The notes under the pieces were generated by a model, which had not been told where the DNA came from, made no database searches, and was given only the letters and a program-made list of their open reading frames with translations. A DNA stretch of 64,000 nucleotides from Paraphaeosphaeria minitans (taxonomy: Eukaryota > Ascomycota > Dothideomycetes > Pleosporales > Didymosphaeriaceae): the NCBI GenBank assembly GCA_015832175.1, contig WJXW01000009.1, positions 1 to 64,000 on the forward strand, written 5' to 3'. Shown here piece by piece: positions 10,605-21,837 of the stretch. Both the position numbers and the translations under genes were made by a program. The first letter of the stretch is position 1. Every line of letters starts with the position of its first letter.

Positions 10605-11015
10605 TGTTACGTACCAGATAACAACGTGGGACTCGGGCGCTTATAAAGGTGTGATAAGGCGACGATAGGGTTACGAACGTAATAAAGAGACGCTAAGTAA
10701 CTTAGATTAGGTTACGTAATGTGCTTAGTTACTTAGCAGCACTAAGCAGCAGAGTAGGTTACGTAAGGTGCTTAGTTACTTAGTAGCACTAAGCAGCGGA
10801 GCAGCCTTAGTATATAGGAACGCGAGGATAGGCTCTCCATACTTATGTTTAATCTATTTATTAATCTATTATTTAGATTCTAGTAGACTAAATTATTAAC
10901 TTATTATACTTTGTAAGATACTATTATATTAACAAGACCTTCCACCTTCTGTAAGTACTCCTGCCTAAGAACCAACCTTAACCCTTTAGGACTAGCTACC
11001 CTCTTGGATTTAACA
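10605..11015 (+). mobile_element. Solo LTR with 5-bp target-site duplication TTCCT
   Basis: Begins TGTTACGTACCAGATAACA and ends CTCTTGGATTTAACA, so it has TG...CA termini. It is flanked on both sides by TTCCT (10600-10604 and 11016-11020). Length is 411 bp, equal to the inverted copy at 9071-9481. No internal element sequence adjoins it, so it is a solo LTR left by recombination between the two LTRs of a complete insertion. It contains a repeated internal block around TTACGTAA...CTTAGTTACTTAG. Confidence 0.9.
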
Positions 11016-11470
11016 TTCCTTTCCTTAAGATCCTTCTAAAGGCTGGGGCTATGCCCTAGCCTATTACACTTAATTATATGTAGCAACTATAGACTCTAAC
11101 CCTAGCTCCCTTTAGGCGTTAGTAACGCTATAAATATTAATAAGAATAACGCTAGCGTCTATAATAAAAGAAAAAGAGTTAATATTAGTAATAAAGTAGG
11201 TGTTAAGCTCTATAAGAGCTCTTACAACGCCTTATACACTAGAGTACTTAGAGTTAGCATAGAAGATTAATTAATTACACTAAAGTTTAATAAAATAAGA
11301 CTTTTAGATAGGTAGTTACTAAATATAGATTAATCTAGGTACGTTAGAAGCGGGTCTTTAGAACGATTTGTATGGCTACACTAACAAAAAATTCTACGCC
11401 AGCGCTTTACTGAAACCAGGCGAGATCAAGCCCAGATCACGATTTGAGATCACGCCCACCGAACAGGCCC
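11016..11470 (-). mobile_element. Harbinger-like DNA element copy, left end not found
   Basis: The right terminus (reverse complement) begins GGGCCTGTTCGGTGGGCG at 11470 and is followed by TAA. About 180 bp inward (roughly 11290-11470) match the left part of the element at 12177-12850 in inverted orientation, including ACCTAGATTAATCTATATT. Bases 11021-11290 share scattered words with the interior of that element (AGCGTTA, ACGCCTA) but are diverged. No second terminus was seen; the neighbouring solo LTR may mark a truncation. Confidence 0.55.
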
Positions 11471-12176
11471 TAAGCTCTTCGAGTGAACGACCATTTGACT
11501 CTAAGACCACGCAACAGATCCATACAAATGCGATCGAGTAAGACGAAGAGGCGGGGACAGCAGATCTGGAAGGTCACTCTAACCAGCGCATAGACCTCCA
11601 ATCCAAGTAAGTTAACACCTCAACCAAATGCTTCCTCAATAGTGCATGCGACCAAAAGTCCTAGAAATGCACCCTCGAAAATCAGCTGTTGGATGGCGAT
11701 TTGAGCTCTTACTTGAAGATTTCAAGTGCCCAGCGTTACATCGAAGTAGCTATAGTTCATGAGGAGAAATTTTCAGCATCAGTGAACGAATCAATACGAC
11801 GAAAGTCGGCCTGACACTTCTATGGCTTGGAGCCCTGCGATAGTACCGCTCTCGACACGAAAATTCAAGGCACCACTTAATACTACAACCGAGAACAAGA
11901 CAGTTCTTAGTAGATTTCTTGCTCGCCAAAATCCAAGGCTTCTCTTCAGTTCGATAGGTGGCGTGCATGATTAGAGAGCTCTCGCGCTGGCTATTGCCCG
12001 TTTTAAAGCTGCTATTAAAAGCATGGCCATAGTTAATGTGATACGGGATCGATCCACGTTGCGCAGTATTATTTTCTGGGTTAAGGATACATTTTCTCGG
12101 CTACTAGAATGTACTTTTCGTGCATGCACTGGGCCGTGAGTTTTCTACCTAGACAAAAGGGCCGGGGGTTGAATTA
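11471..12176. other. Non-coding stretch between two DNA-element copies
   Basis: Composition is closer to single-copy DNA than the surrounding RIP-mutated repeats. No convincing gene: the only open frames are short and antisense to nothing recognisable. Confidence 0.4.
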
Positions 12177-12850
12177 GGGCCTGTTCGGTGGGCGTGATCT
12201 TAAATCGTGATCTGGGCTTGATCTCGCCCAGTTTTAGTAAAGCGCTAGTGTAGAATTTTTTATTAGTGTAGCTATACAAATCGTTCTAAAGACCTACTTC
12301 TAATGTACCTAGATTAACCTATATTTAGTAACTACCTATCTATAAGTCTTATTAAGAGCCTTAAACGTGCTTCGCTAGAGTTATGTCTTCTTATATAAGT
12401 ATAGGTTGTTAATAAGGCACCTAGCTAGCTAAGCTAGACTTAGATATATACCCTCTACGCATTTATTTATTTACGCCTATAGGTAGCGCTAGAATCCTCT
12501 CTATAGCGTTAATTAACACTAAAATTATTACTATTAACACTTTTATAACGCCTATAAGGGCATCTTTACTAAGTATTACAGCGTTAAAAAGCTCTAAAAT
12601 TAGATAAGATAGACTTTTTAACTTTATACTTAGTTTAACTTATAATTTTACGCTTAAATAGATATAAATATAGATCTTATTAGCACTAGTAAAAGTTAAT
12701 TTAGCTAGTTAATTACTCTTAGATTAGACCTCTATTTATAACGTTAAGATTACGCTTAAACTAAACACGGCGTGATCTCAATGTGAGCCTAACTGGATCT
12801 AGTAATCGAGATGAGATCAAGCCTCCAGATCACGTCTACCGAACAGGCCC
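12177..12850. mobile_element. Non-autonomous PIF/Harbinger-like DNA transposon with TTA duplication
   Basis: Termini are inverted repeats: GGGCCTGTTCGGT at 12177-12189 and its complement ending at 12850, extending imperfectly to about 24 bp through a shared CGTGATCT. TTA lies directly outside both ends (12174-12176 and 12851-12853), the 3-bp TWA duplication typical of PIF/Harbinger elements, whose termini often begin GGGCC. Length is 674 bp with no open frame, and the interior is TA-rich and RIP-like. The class assignment is from termini and duplication only, since no transposase is present. Confidence 0.7.
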
Positions 12851-13235
12851 TTAGAATTGCGGGGGTGCATGCAGGCGCTAGGATAATGAGTTAAAAGAGC
12901 TTTGGATACTGACTGGCCTGGGCACGACTGTCTTCCGATTTTCGCTCAACATAGAAGCGGCTTCTTGTCATTCGTGTGATTGCCTGTGCCGTGGGTGGAT
13001 CATCAGGTCTTGGCAAATGACTCACAAACGTTGGCCACCTCCATTACTCATGCCATGGTGAAGAAGACTGAGCACCAGACCTTGTGTTTGAATGAATTGA
13101 ATTTTCCATGTTGTTGGCAGATCATATTATGCGCTGCAGGGCTCGTCTCAAATACTCTAGAGTAGTCTTTGAAGCCAATCAGTCCTTTCTAAAGGACTGA
13201 CAGAATTGAGTGAGCAGGGTATCTTGTCATCAAGC
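12851..13235. other. No gene seen
   Basis: Ordinary base composition resumes here. A 61-codon open frame at 12980-13165 has no recognisable character and I do not call it. Confidence 0.4.
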
Positions 13236-14337
13236 TTATATAGGGACAACCCTTAGATCCTCGTGGATCTGCTCAAGTACGCTGGGCTGGCGTGGCTTGA
13301 ATCCCATTGCAACAGCACGATCACCCTTCATGAGCATGTTGGCGGCCACAAGGTGCTTCACTTCTCCTTCTCCAGCCTTTCCAAATGGCACCATCTTCGG
13401 CTCAGGGCTTCGAAATATGCCTCTTGTGTGCATTGCCTTTGCCAGCTCCGTCGCCATCTCTTTCCACGGGACACTGAATGTCTCAAGCATATAGTACGGG
13501 CTGTATGCGGTTCCATCGGCAGGCCCTTCAGCAGCGCGCTCGGTGATCTTGACCAGAAAATCAACAAGGTCGAGAACGTGACACTGCATGTAGTTTCAGC
13601 ACTGTGACAACGCATGGTCTGGTTAAAGGGCGACGTACAGTGCTCAGCACGGCTGTGCCGTCGCCAACGTACGGGACGTAACCGAGAGTTCTGGCATTGC
13701 TAGTGAGAAGTGTGTAGCCAATACCTAGGTACCCATGTTGGGCGCACAGACGCTTGCACCTCCATAGACAACCGACGGGCAAACGATGTATGTATCAATG
13801 TCGCTGCCAGCCTCAAGCACGGGAACATCAGATTGCCCGTTGAACATATCTTTACGAATGGCTTTGATATGTTCCTCCTTCGCATCGTTCCAGACTTTGT
13901 CGTTCGGGTTGAAGTTTCCGGAGGTTCCGAAGTCGATGAAGTTACCACCACCACTAATGTGGATCAGTTTTCCCTTCACAGCGCCTGACTTTTCTCTCTG
14001 ACCCGCAATGATAGAATTGACTGGATCTCCGGTGAAAGAATTGCCGGCATTCACGACCATGTCGTTTTCTTTTGCTAATTTTTCTAATTTTCTCCGAATC
14101 ACTGAAGTCACCCACAACGATATGGTCCACGCTGAGGGTAGCTTTGAGCCCGGCCTCCGGTTTGGCACTGCGGACGTTGTGCGGTGATCGGCCAATCAGG
14201 GTGCGCTTGCTTGAGGGCCCTAACGTAAGGGGCTATATCCACGAAGTCAGTTTTAAGCTCACCAAACGTAAAGAGTATTGGCGGATGTGCAGACCTCTAA
14301 CAAAGCCGGTTGCACCCAATATGACCACATAAGGCAT
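13236..14337 (-). pseudogene. NAD(P)-binding epimerase-like (extended SDR) pseudogene with several frameshifts
   Basis: An apparent start at 14337 gives MPYVVILGATGF, the Rossmann glycine motif of NmrA/epimerase-type extended SDR proteins. Further homologous pieces then fall in different frames: YVRALKQAHPDWPITA (about 14190-14240); KPEAGLKATLS...HIVVGDFSD (14100-14170); KENDMVVNAGNSFTGDPVN with IDTYIVCPSVVYGG (13760-14090); LGYVPYVGDGTAVLST (about 13640-13690); and, after a plausible intron GTACGT...CATGCAG, the C-terminal piece LDLVDFLVKITERAAEG (13236-13589). At least three frame changes cannot be explained by introns with proper splice sites. The gene lies just outside the transposon island, so decay by leakage of RIP or neutral loss is plausible. 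Sequencing errors cannot be excluded. Confidence 0.65.
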
Positions 14338-17300
14338 TTCGACATTTCAACCCGGTGGGTTTAGGGATGATGTGTTAGAAACGACTTGCTTGGTTTGGAG
14401 GGTCGTGAAGGAATGCTTTAAATAAAGAGACAGTGAGCACAGTTGTAGGCAATTAGAATTAATAATTGTATGTAGATGATTTGCGTGGGCTTAGTCTGGC
14501 TTGCGGAATGAGGTTGGAGTAATCTACGCAGCAACTTAACTTGGATAGGCACCAGCGAATTCAGGACAAGGGCAGCCTTTGCAGACTTTGGTGGAGCCCA
14601 GATGTAGCAAGAGCGATCGGCAGCTGCTTCGTGACATGCCCATACCAAGGTGTTTTGTAAAAGTAAAGATGGCTTGGAGGAGTGGAAAGAAGCTCGTTGG
14701 TTGAATAGATGCATGCCATGTTGGTGCCGAATCTGACGACAAGGTCCATGGCCAATGGTGAGACATCCCGCCACATTAGCTCGCGCGGGTCTGCTAAGGC
14801 ATTATTTTCGCAGCGAGCGGAGTGTCCGGCCTGTCTTACCAACTGCCATGTCCTCGTTTGACCCGCCTTTGGCCTTCTATCACTTTTGGCCTGCGACCAT
14901 CTTATGCTGTGGTGCAACCACGAACGCCGTAATAGGATGTTGTTATCTTGTGGAGCATTTTACAATCTTAACATGAATATCACTGCAATTCGCATTTCTA
15001 ACCATAGCTATACAGTCACAGTAATACCAATCTATAGCTTCCGATATTATTAAGCCTAGGATGAGTAGCAAGTTGCTTTATGTTCTGCAGGAAATCGGTG
15101 TCCCTAGATTGCTTGGGTCCACACATGCTACAAAGCTTGTCTCCATGCTTACACGCGTACCTACAGTTTGGACAGTACCTAGCATTCGCTGCTTATTTCT
15201 CATGCGCGCCTGGCTGATGAGCAGTACGATCTCTAGTTACCACTTCTTCTAAATGTAGCGGTACTCTATTAGCATATTTGTGCTGTTATCTTTCCCCGAA
15301 ATCGTTTCTTCTATGGCCAGCTAAGTATGCCTGTTTCTCTCTTCCTCATTTCGCCTTTTCTGGTGCGCAGCCTCCTGTGTGGCCCTCTGCACCTCTACGT
15401 TGCGTTGCGCCTTTCTTTCCATGTCGTGTCTGACTGCGGATTTGAAGATACGCGTCTCCTCTGGGTTTTCAGCTTTACGAACCGAGGTACGGCTAAGGTG
15501 GTTTGGTGCTTGCTCAACAACGTGTCCGTACTGTGGCTAACGATGGAACTCGGACTTAGACTGGGAATCTCGAAATAATTGTAGTGGTATATAGTACTGT
15601 CAATTACAATATGAACAACTGTGTCGCTGCAGAACGCACAACAAGTTTTTGGGTATGGGAGCATCAAGGTTAATACGAAAACAGGACCAACACTGGCCTT
15701 CGTTCTACAACAACAGCTCGCTTCGATATAGCGCAATCTCTATGGCTATTCATGGTATTTTTGACTTGTTTAAGGGCCTTTTTGGTAAATCACGCCACCG
15801 TCTCACACTTGAAAAGGCTGTCCCACACAAAAACCAGGAAAGACAGGGTTTCGAAGGGCGATAGAGTGTGTACGGCTTGCTTTCCCCAATTGTGACCTTT
15901 CAATGTAACAACAACCGTCGCATTCCTAATATATACCGTTCAACGGTTGAAGCTAGAGGTTGTTATGCAGTTCTAGCTCCCTGACCCACACATATAGGAT
16001 TATCCCATCGCATGACTTGCCTCCGGCCCCTTCTTCTAGTATTCCAGTCTCCAATTATTAGCTTAAACTTGCGAAGGTGCCGCAGATAATAAATGTCACG
16101 CTTCTACGAACAGCTTCTAACTTTCTTATGCCGATGAATAAGATCTGCCTGGTTAGACTCTTACAGGAATGACTAGCCACAACGAATAAAAAAGATTGTA
16201 ACATACGGAACGATAGTATACCTATCACTTTAAACAGTGCCCGACTCGTTTCTTTTCGTCCGCTAGAGTTGAAGTGCTTATCCACTAGCACCATCTAGAC
16301 CGTGAGTCTACTTCAGTTTCAGTGACATTTGATCGGATTTTGACTGCCATAAGTGTCCTCTATCAGCGTGGCTATTCGAACTTTCTCTATGGCGAAGGCA
16401 CCATCATATTAAAGAGCGACTTCATGTATATTTTAGCACCTTGAACAAGCGATTTTGAAATGTGTAGTATCTATTCTTAAAAAGTTGTATTCGGCTATCC
16501 CTAGTCCCGAAATAATATGTGAGCCAGGGTAGGCGCTTTGCGTCCCGTTGTTGATTCGCCTACCTATCGTGTTTGACGTGAGATCAGCCGACCAGATGCG
16601 CCAAGATGCGATTGTGGACTCGCTACCTTACTCGTAGCGGACAAATGGTACCTAAAAATAGGAACTCATGCAATAGCTACAGTATAATACTTGTCGTACC
16701 TTCCCTACGCATAGCATGTAACAAGAGCACGATCATATTCTGTGGGTCCTGGTATTCTCTTCTCGTTATTTTCTGATGTAACTTATGAATTGAGCTGGCA
16801 ATCCTCAAAACCGTACACCATCTTAACGTTCTTGAACTTAAGCTCTTCAACTTGGTCGCTCTGTACCCAGGCAGGTCTCATATGATTTTCCTGACTATGA
16901 ATATGATCTCGATGCCCTACAAACGCCTGGCCTTCCACTTCCCATTCGCGGCTTCGCATTTGGCGTGGATCAATTTGCCCTCATTGTCACTTCTAACTCA
17001 CTCACCGTCTCCAATGCCTAAGCCCTTCGCTTTTCAACGCTAATCCAACTGGTACGATCCTGCAATCCTCCATAAATAGAGGATGATATTGACTGCGCCA
17101 TTCCTAGTAAGGGATCTACTTTTCGGTCTGCCCAGGCTCTTTGCACCGGTCATGAACTGCGCAGCCTCAATGTTTTGCGTGTCTGCTTGTGTAATAGTTT
17201 AATGGATGTGACCATTCAATACAGCATTCCAGATGAGAAGACTGACGCCTTGAAGCTCTAAAATTGTGTAAAGTCATCGGACAATGCTTCGTCTAGATTC

Positions 17301-17870
17301 CACTTCTAGCATAGATACTAAAGCGCATTTTCCCATAGCATGTGCCCTGGCAACTGAAGGCGATTGTTTATTTTGAAGTTAGTGTTCTATGGACCCATAG
17401 CTGCCCAAAGCTGCGCAGGTGTTGCTACTCTCCCAAGGTACCTACACTCTTGCAGGTTTCAAGGATTGACCGAAGTTCTGACCCAGCCACAAATTTAGCT
17501 TTGTAGGATCATCCTACGCCCGTAGGTACAGAGATCGTGTGTTTTGTTTCCTGTTAAGGAAGCCACCTCGCTCCTAGTTCATGCTAGCGCATCCTTCGAT
17601 TCAAGGCACCGCGTAAGGCTGATTCAAGTAACCCACCTCCCAATAGCAAGCATTCTTTGACTATTTGCATAAAATGCTCTGCGCTTTCGTGTGCGGATTT
17701 TCCTGGTACCTCCGCTTCGTAGAATACACGCATCGCGTGCACGGCATATCATTCCCGAAGCACATGACATCACCGAAACCCAGGCGTATAGATAAAAGAA
17801 GCCCATATCAATTCGAGGTATACACTTCATCCAGCCGGCTTCGACATTGAGGTTCGAAGTTGCAAGGAGA
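14338..17870. other. Gene-poor decayed stretch
   Basis: About 3.5 kb without a convincing gene. Open frames are short (under 120 codons) and lack domain signatures. A cysteine-rich relic near 15.1 kb is listed separately. Bases 17640-17870 are the promoter and leader of the peptidase gene that follows. Confidence 0.5.
15050..15400 (-). pseudogene. Possible relic of a coiled-coil, cysteine-rich protein
   Basis: On the minus strand one frame reads RYCPNCRYACKHGDKLC followed by SMCG (about 15105-15170). This is a compact set of CxxC-type pairs like a zinc ribbon at a protein's C-terminus. Just upstream (15310-15400), another frame gives a Glu/Arg/Gln-rich helical stretch beginning MERKAQRNVEVQR, typical of a coiled coil. 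The arrangement of coiled coil plus Cys cluster recalls the protein family at 45 kb, but the frames are disconnected by stops. Low confidence; it may be chance. Confidence 0.25.
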
Positions 17871-20054
17871 ATGCGTTTCGCACATGCAATTCTGGCGACG
17901 GCAGCTGCGACTGCCACCGCAATCGTTATCCCATCCGATCATGTAATCCATGAGAAACGTGCCACTCCCGGTACCTTCAATCGACGACGACTAGAGCCTC
18001 ATGTACGCCTTCCCATGAGAATCGGCCTCAAGTCTAACAAAGTTGCCCGGGAATCGGCTGAGAAATGGCTCATGGACGTCTCACATCCGAAATCTACACA
18101 ATATGGCAAGCACTGGACTCAAGAAGAGGTTGTTTCCGCGTTCGCTCCGGCTGAAGATACTGTGAATGCAGTTACCGATTGGCTCGGCGATTCAGGCGGA
18201 ATCGAAAAGGCGCGGATTACCCCTACGAAGAACAAAGCATGGGTGGCGTTCGATGTCACTGTGGAAGAGGCTGAACGGTTGTTGATGACAGAGTACTTTG
18301 AATCGGACGATGGGGAGAGGAGGACGGTGGGCTGCGACCAGTATCACTTGCCAAGCCACCTGCTTGAGCATGTGGACTACGTAACGCCTGGTGTCAAAGG
18401 GTTACACTTCAAACCCTCAAAGTATGTTTACCTACATCCATTCGGAATGCAAGGTCGCACGCGCTGACACTACTGATTCAGGGAGAAGGTGCTAAGCAAG
18501 CGCGACTCAAACCAAGCAAATCGTCGTAAAATATTTGAGCCCAGCCCTCCATCGCAGAGTAACTCCAGCTCACTCGATACTTGCGATCAGATGATCACTC
18601 ACGAATGTATACGAGCCTTGTACAACATCCCTTTCCCAGATCCGGGTGCCAAAGTTAGCCCCAACAACACCATGGGTATATACCTGCTCTCTAGCGCTTA
18701 TGCACAAGAAGACCTGGACATGTTCTTCTCGAACTTCACACCCTACATTGCTAATGGCACTGCTCCAATCTTAAACTCTATCAATGGGGGTGTGGCACCT
18801 GTGGATGTATTTCATGCCGGACCGGAGGCTTGCATGGACCTGCAATTGGCTATACCCCTCATACATCCTCAAAACACCACTGTCTACCAGGTCGACGACG
18901 ATTTCTGGACAGCAGAACAGGCGACTAAGGGTGGAATGTTCAATACGTTCTTGGATGCTATCGACGGGAGCTATTGCACGTACGAAGCTTATGGTGAGCA
19001 GGGAGACAACCCTGACTTTGACCCTGTCTATCCGAATGAGCGAGAAGGCGGATACAAAGGGGAAAGAATGTGTGGTGTGTACAAGGTTAGTTTTCAACCC
19101 ACGGGGAGCTTGAGATCCGTCTAACAATTCTCCAGCCCACAAATGTCATATCGATCTCGTACATGAAGGACGAATCAGAGCTCCCTGCGGCATATCAAAA
19201 GCGACAGGTGAGTGCTCAATGATCTCTTCGTAATATTTTGTACCTAATCATCATGTACAGTGCGACGAGTGGCTCAAGCTCGGTCTTCAAGGTGTTTCCG
19301 TGTTCGTTGCGTCCGGTGACTCTGGCGTCGGCGACCTTCCGAAGCCGGACTCGCCCAATGGATGTCTACGTAATGGCACCGTCTTCACGCCGGGGCATCC
19401 CAATACATGCCCATGGCTGACCAGCGTTGGTGCGACCAAAGTGTATCCTGGAAAGACAGTCTTCGACCCTGAAAGTGCTGCAAATAATCTGGCGGACGAA
19501 ACCTATTATTTCCCGTACTCTTCCGGTGGTGGCTTCTCGAACGTTTTCGGGGTGCCGAAGTATCAATCCGAAGCAGTCAGAGACTACTTCGAAACTGCAG
19601 ATCCAGGGTACCCTCACTACTACGATGTGAGTCTAGTGATTCCTATCCATGTCTACGTGCTGACAAAAGGTTGTAGGGCAACTGGCAAAACAGCACTGGC
19701 CTCTACAACCGCAACGGGCGGGGTTTTCCCGACGTCGCCGCTAATGGAGACAACATTGTCGCTGCGTTCGATGGCAGTATCCATATGACAGGTGGAACTT
19801 CCGCTGCCGCTCCGATCTTTGCCTCTGTGGTGAACATGATCAACGAGGAACGCATCAAGATCGGAAAGGGGCCTGTAGGGTTCATCAATCCTGTATTGTA
19901 TGCAAGTCCGGAAGTGCTCAATGATATCAAGAACGGCTCGAATCCGGGATGTGGAACCAATGGCTTCGACGCATCCAAGGGATGGGATCCGCTCACAGGG
20001 CTAGGTACGCCCGATTATCCAAGAATGTTGGATCTGTTCATGAGCCTGCCTTGA
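17871..20054 (+). CDS. Secreted sedolisin-family (S53) serine-carboxyl peptidase
   Basis: Five exons: 17871-18421, 18482-19085, 19136-19207, 19261-19626 and 19677-20054. All introns are GT...AG, the phases join, and the product is 656 aa. An N-terminal signal peptide (RFAHAILATAAATATAIV) precedes a pro-domain of the pro-kumamolisin type (residues about 40-190) containing WLMDVSHPKSTQYGKHW. The catalytic domain keeps the Glu/Asp pair in PEACMDLQLAI, the oxyanion Asp in VASGDSGVG and the nucleophile Ser in TGGTSAAAPIFAS. A Ca-binding C-terminus, DIKNGSNPGCG...GWDPLTGLGTPD, follows. S53 enzymes are acid-active tripeptidyl or endopeptidases secreted for protein digestion. The start at 17871 is chosen because it is the first ATG and leads straight into the signal peptide. 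It is convergent with the gene ending at 20269. Whether it is a tripeptidyl peptidase or an endopeptidase cannot be told. Confidence 0.93.
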
Positions 20055-20268
20055 TACATGTTAGTCAGGAACGTAGAACATATAGCTTACATTTACAATC
20101 AATGTTAGCCCTCGTCCAAAAGACGCATCACTCTGCTATACGGCAGCTTTTGCTTACCTGCGGACATCCTTGAGTTTCAACACTTGCCTGGTCAAACTCT
20201 AGCGTCGCTTAGGTACCTAGATCTTGCGTATTACGCCGCTATGGAATGTGTACCTGTCCAGCATAACG

Positions 20269-21117
20269 CTAGTCATACATTTTAGACCATGTGTGGTAGT
20301 CGTGTACCGCCAGGCCAGCGAAATGCTCCTCGTGGGGCTCTCTTTCCCTTAAACCATGGCCACCTTCGAGGCAACCAAGATCCCCTTGCAGTTTATGCAT
20401 ACCCAAGCCGTGGTAACTGATGTGTGTTCCCTCCTCGCTCGGCACAGTCTCAACTCCCAGATAGATGCCCTCTCTTTTCTTCTCACACGTCGAACATGCC
20501 CACAGTGCCTCGCCTGCAATGTCCATCAAGCCCTGCGGATCGTTCCTGTATGTCATGAACGCCGCTCCGTCCAGGATGTCCATTATAGTGATATCCAGCC
20601 TCTCATTGTTGTCCGGGTATTGCAAGGTATGAAGCCAGAACGGCAGGTCAGCTGCGACAGGTAGCGGCGGTTGCTGAGCCTTGGCCCAGTCCTTGAGGTA
20701 ATGGAAACAGCCCACCCATTGCCTGATTAGGTCGGGTTGGTCAGAGTTGTGCCATCCATCCAGTTGCCAAGGCTCAATATCAAGGTGCAGGCCTTGGAAT
20801 AAGACTTGCGCATCACTCGCGTACTGGTCTTGGTAATCCGTCACCCAACGGAGACGAATTTGCAAGCTTTCGTGGGATTGCGGGTCAAAAATCCAGGCGG
20901 CGTCGCCCATCAATGCTTCGACTGCGATACCGGCAAGGCTGCACTTGCCTACGAAGCTGGCGAGGGTTTGATGCGGGATGTCCGGGTTGATGTGTATGTA
21001 GACACGTTTGACGCCATTTTCGTGGGCGAAGGTAACGAACTGATCGATTTGATCATCACTGCCGACGACCTCCTCAGTCTTCCAGATCCAGGTCGCGCGG
21101 TTCAAGCTTTCGGACAT
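20269..21117 (-). CDS. TIM-barrel hydrolase-like protein, 282 aa
   Basis: Single exon starting at ATG 21117 (MSESLNRATWIWKTEEV). The open frame extends upstream to 21396 but that part is low-complexity and unlike protein. The sequence alternates strands and helices as in a (beta/alpha)8 barrel: VKRVYIHINPDIP, AGIAVEALMGDAAWIF, QGLHLDIEPWQLDGW and LDGAAFMTYRNDP. The acidic residues in HLDIEP sit where barrel glycosidases carry catalytic acids on strand 4, so a carbohydrate-active or related hydrolase is plausible. There is no signal peptide, so it is probably cytosolic. I recognise the general fold pattern but not the precise family; substrate unknown. Confidence 0.75.
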   Translation of the reverse strand: MSESLNRATWIWKTEEVVGSDDQIDQFVTFAHENGVKRVYIHINPDIPHQTLASFVGKCSLAGIAVEALMGDAAWIFDPQSHESLQIRLRWVTDYQDQYASDAQVLFQGLHLDIEPWQLDGWHNSDQPDLIRQWVGCFHYLKDWAKAQQPPLPVAADLPFWLHTLQYPDNNERLDITIMDILDGAAFMTYRNDPQGLMDIAGEALWACSTCEKKREGIYLGVETVPSEEGTHISYHGLGMHKLQGDLGCLEGGHGLREREPHEEHFAGLAVHDYHTWSKMYD

Positions 21118-21837
21118 GGGATTCGATTTGAATGCTCTCTGGAAATTGTAAATTGTGAATTGTGAATTGTGATGGCTGCCAGAGTTCGAGCGAAGGATGA
21201 GATAGGTAATGATGGGTCTGTCTAGTCCACCCCAAGCCCCGCTGCCCGGCACCGCGGCATCAACCGAACCAGTCGTAACAACGGCATCGTCTAGGAACGT
21301 GAGAAGAACGAGCAACTCCAGATGTACAGAAGAACAGGAGTGTTGAGACCTAGCGATGCATGAGCGTAGCAGCCATGGGCAACGAAGGGTTGCCATGGGC
21401 TGTCATCGTCACAAATAGGGACGGTACCTGGGTCGATGGCAGCTGCAAAGAGTGCATACCTAGGTAGGTACTCCATCTAGGTACCTACACTACGGCACGA
21501 ATCCCGCCGCGCCAATCGTCAACCTAATCACGACGGGAGAAATATTTCCCCATCGTTGTTTATCTTCAGGTACTGCGAGATGGCCGTTAGCCTGGTGTTG
21601 GCTACCACGTGTTCGCGATGTCTTTCTGCCTGGACGCCCTGAGTCCTCTGCCGGGAGCATCGCCAATGCTCGTCTCCGACGTCCAAGTACATGTGTATGA
21701 ACAGCATAAACTACAACATGTATTCAACGACAGGCACGCGTGCAAGGACGGTGGGGGCTGCCTTCACTTGCAGTTTATGACATGACACACAGCCGGGACA
21801 GCGCGCAACGCAAACTCATACACTTACAGCCGACAAC
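21118..21837. promoter_or_regulatory. Upstream region of the TIM-barrel gene, no other gene
   Basis: A short direct repeat of AATTGTGAATTGTGAATTG lies just upstream of the start (about 21146-21171). Repeated CCTAGGTAGGTA words occur at 21459-21487. No coding feature found. Confidence 0.35.

Noticed and set aside
9071..11015. The two LTRs as ends of one complete retrotransposon
   Set aside because: They are in inverted, not direct, orientation, and the right one has its own target duplication.
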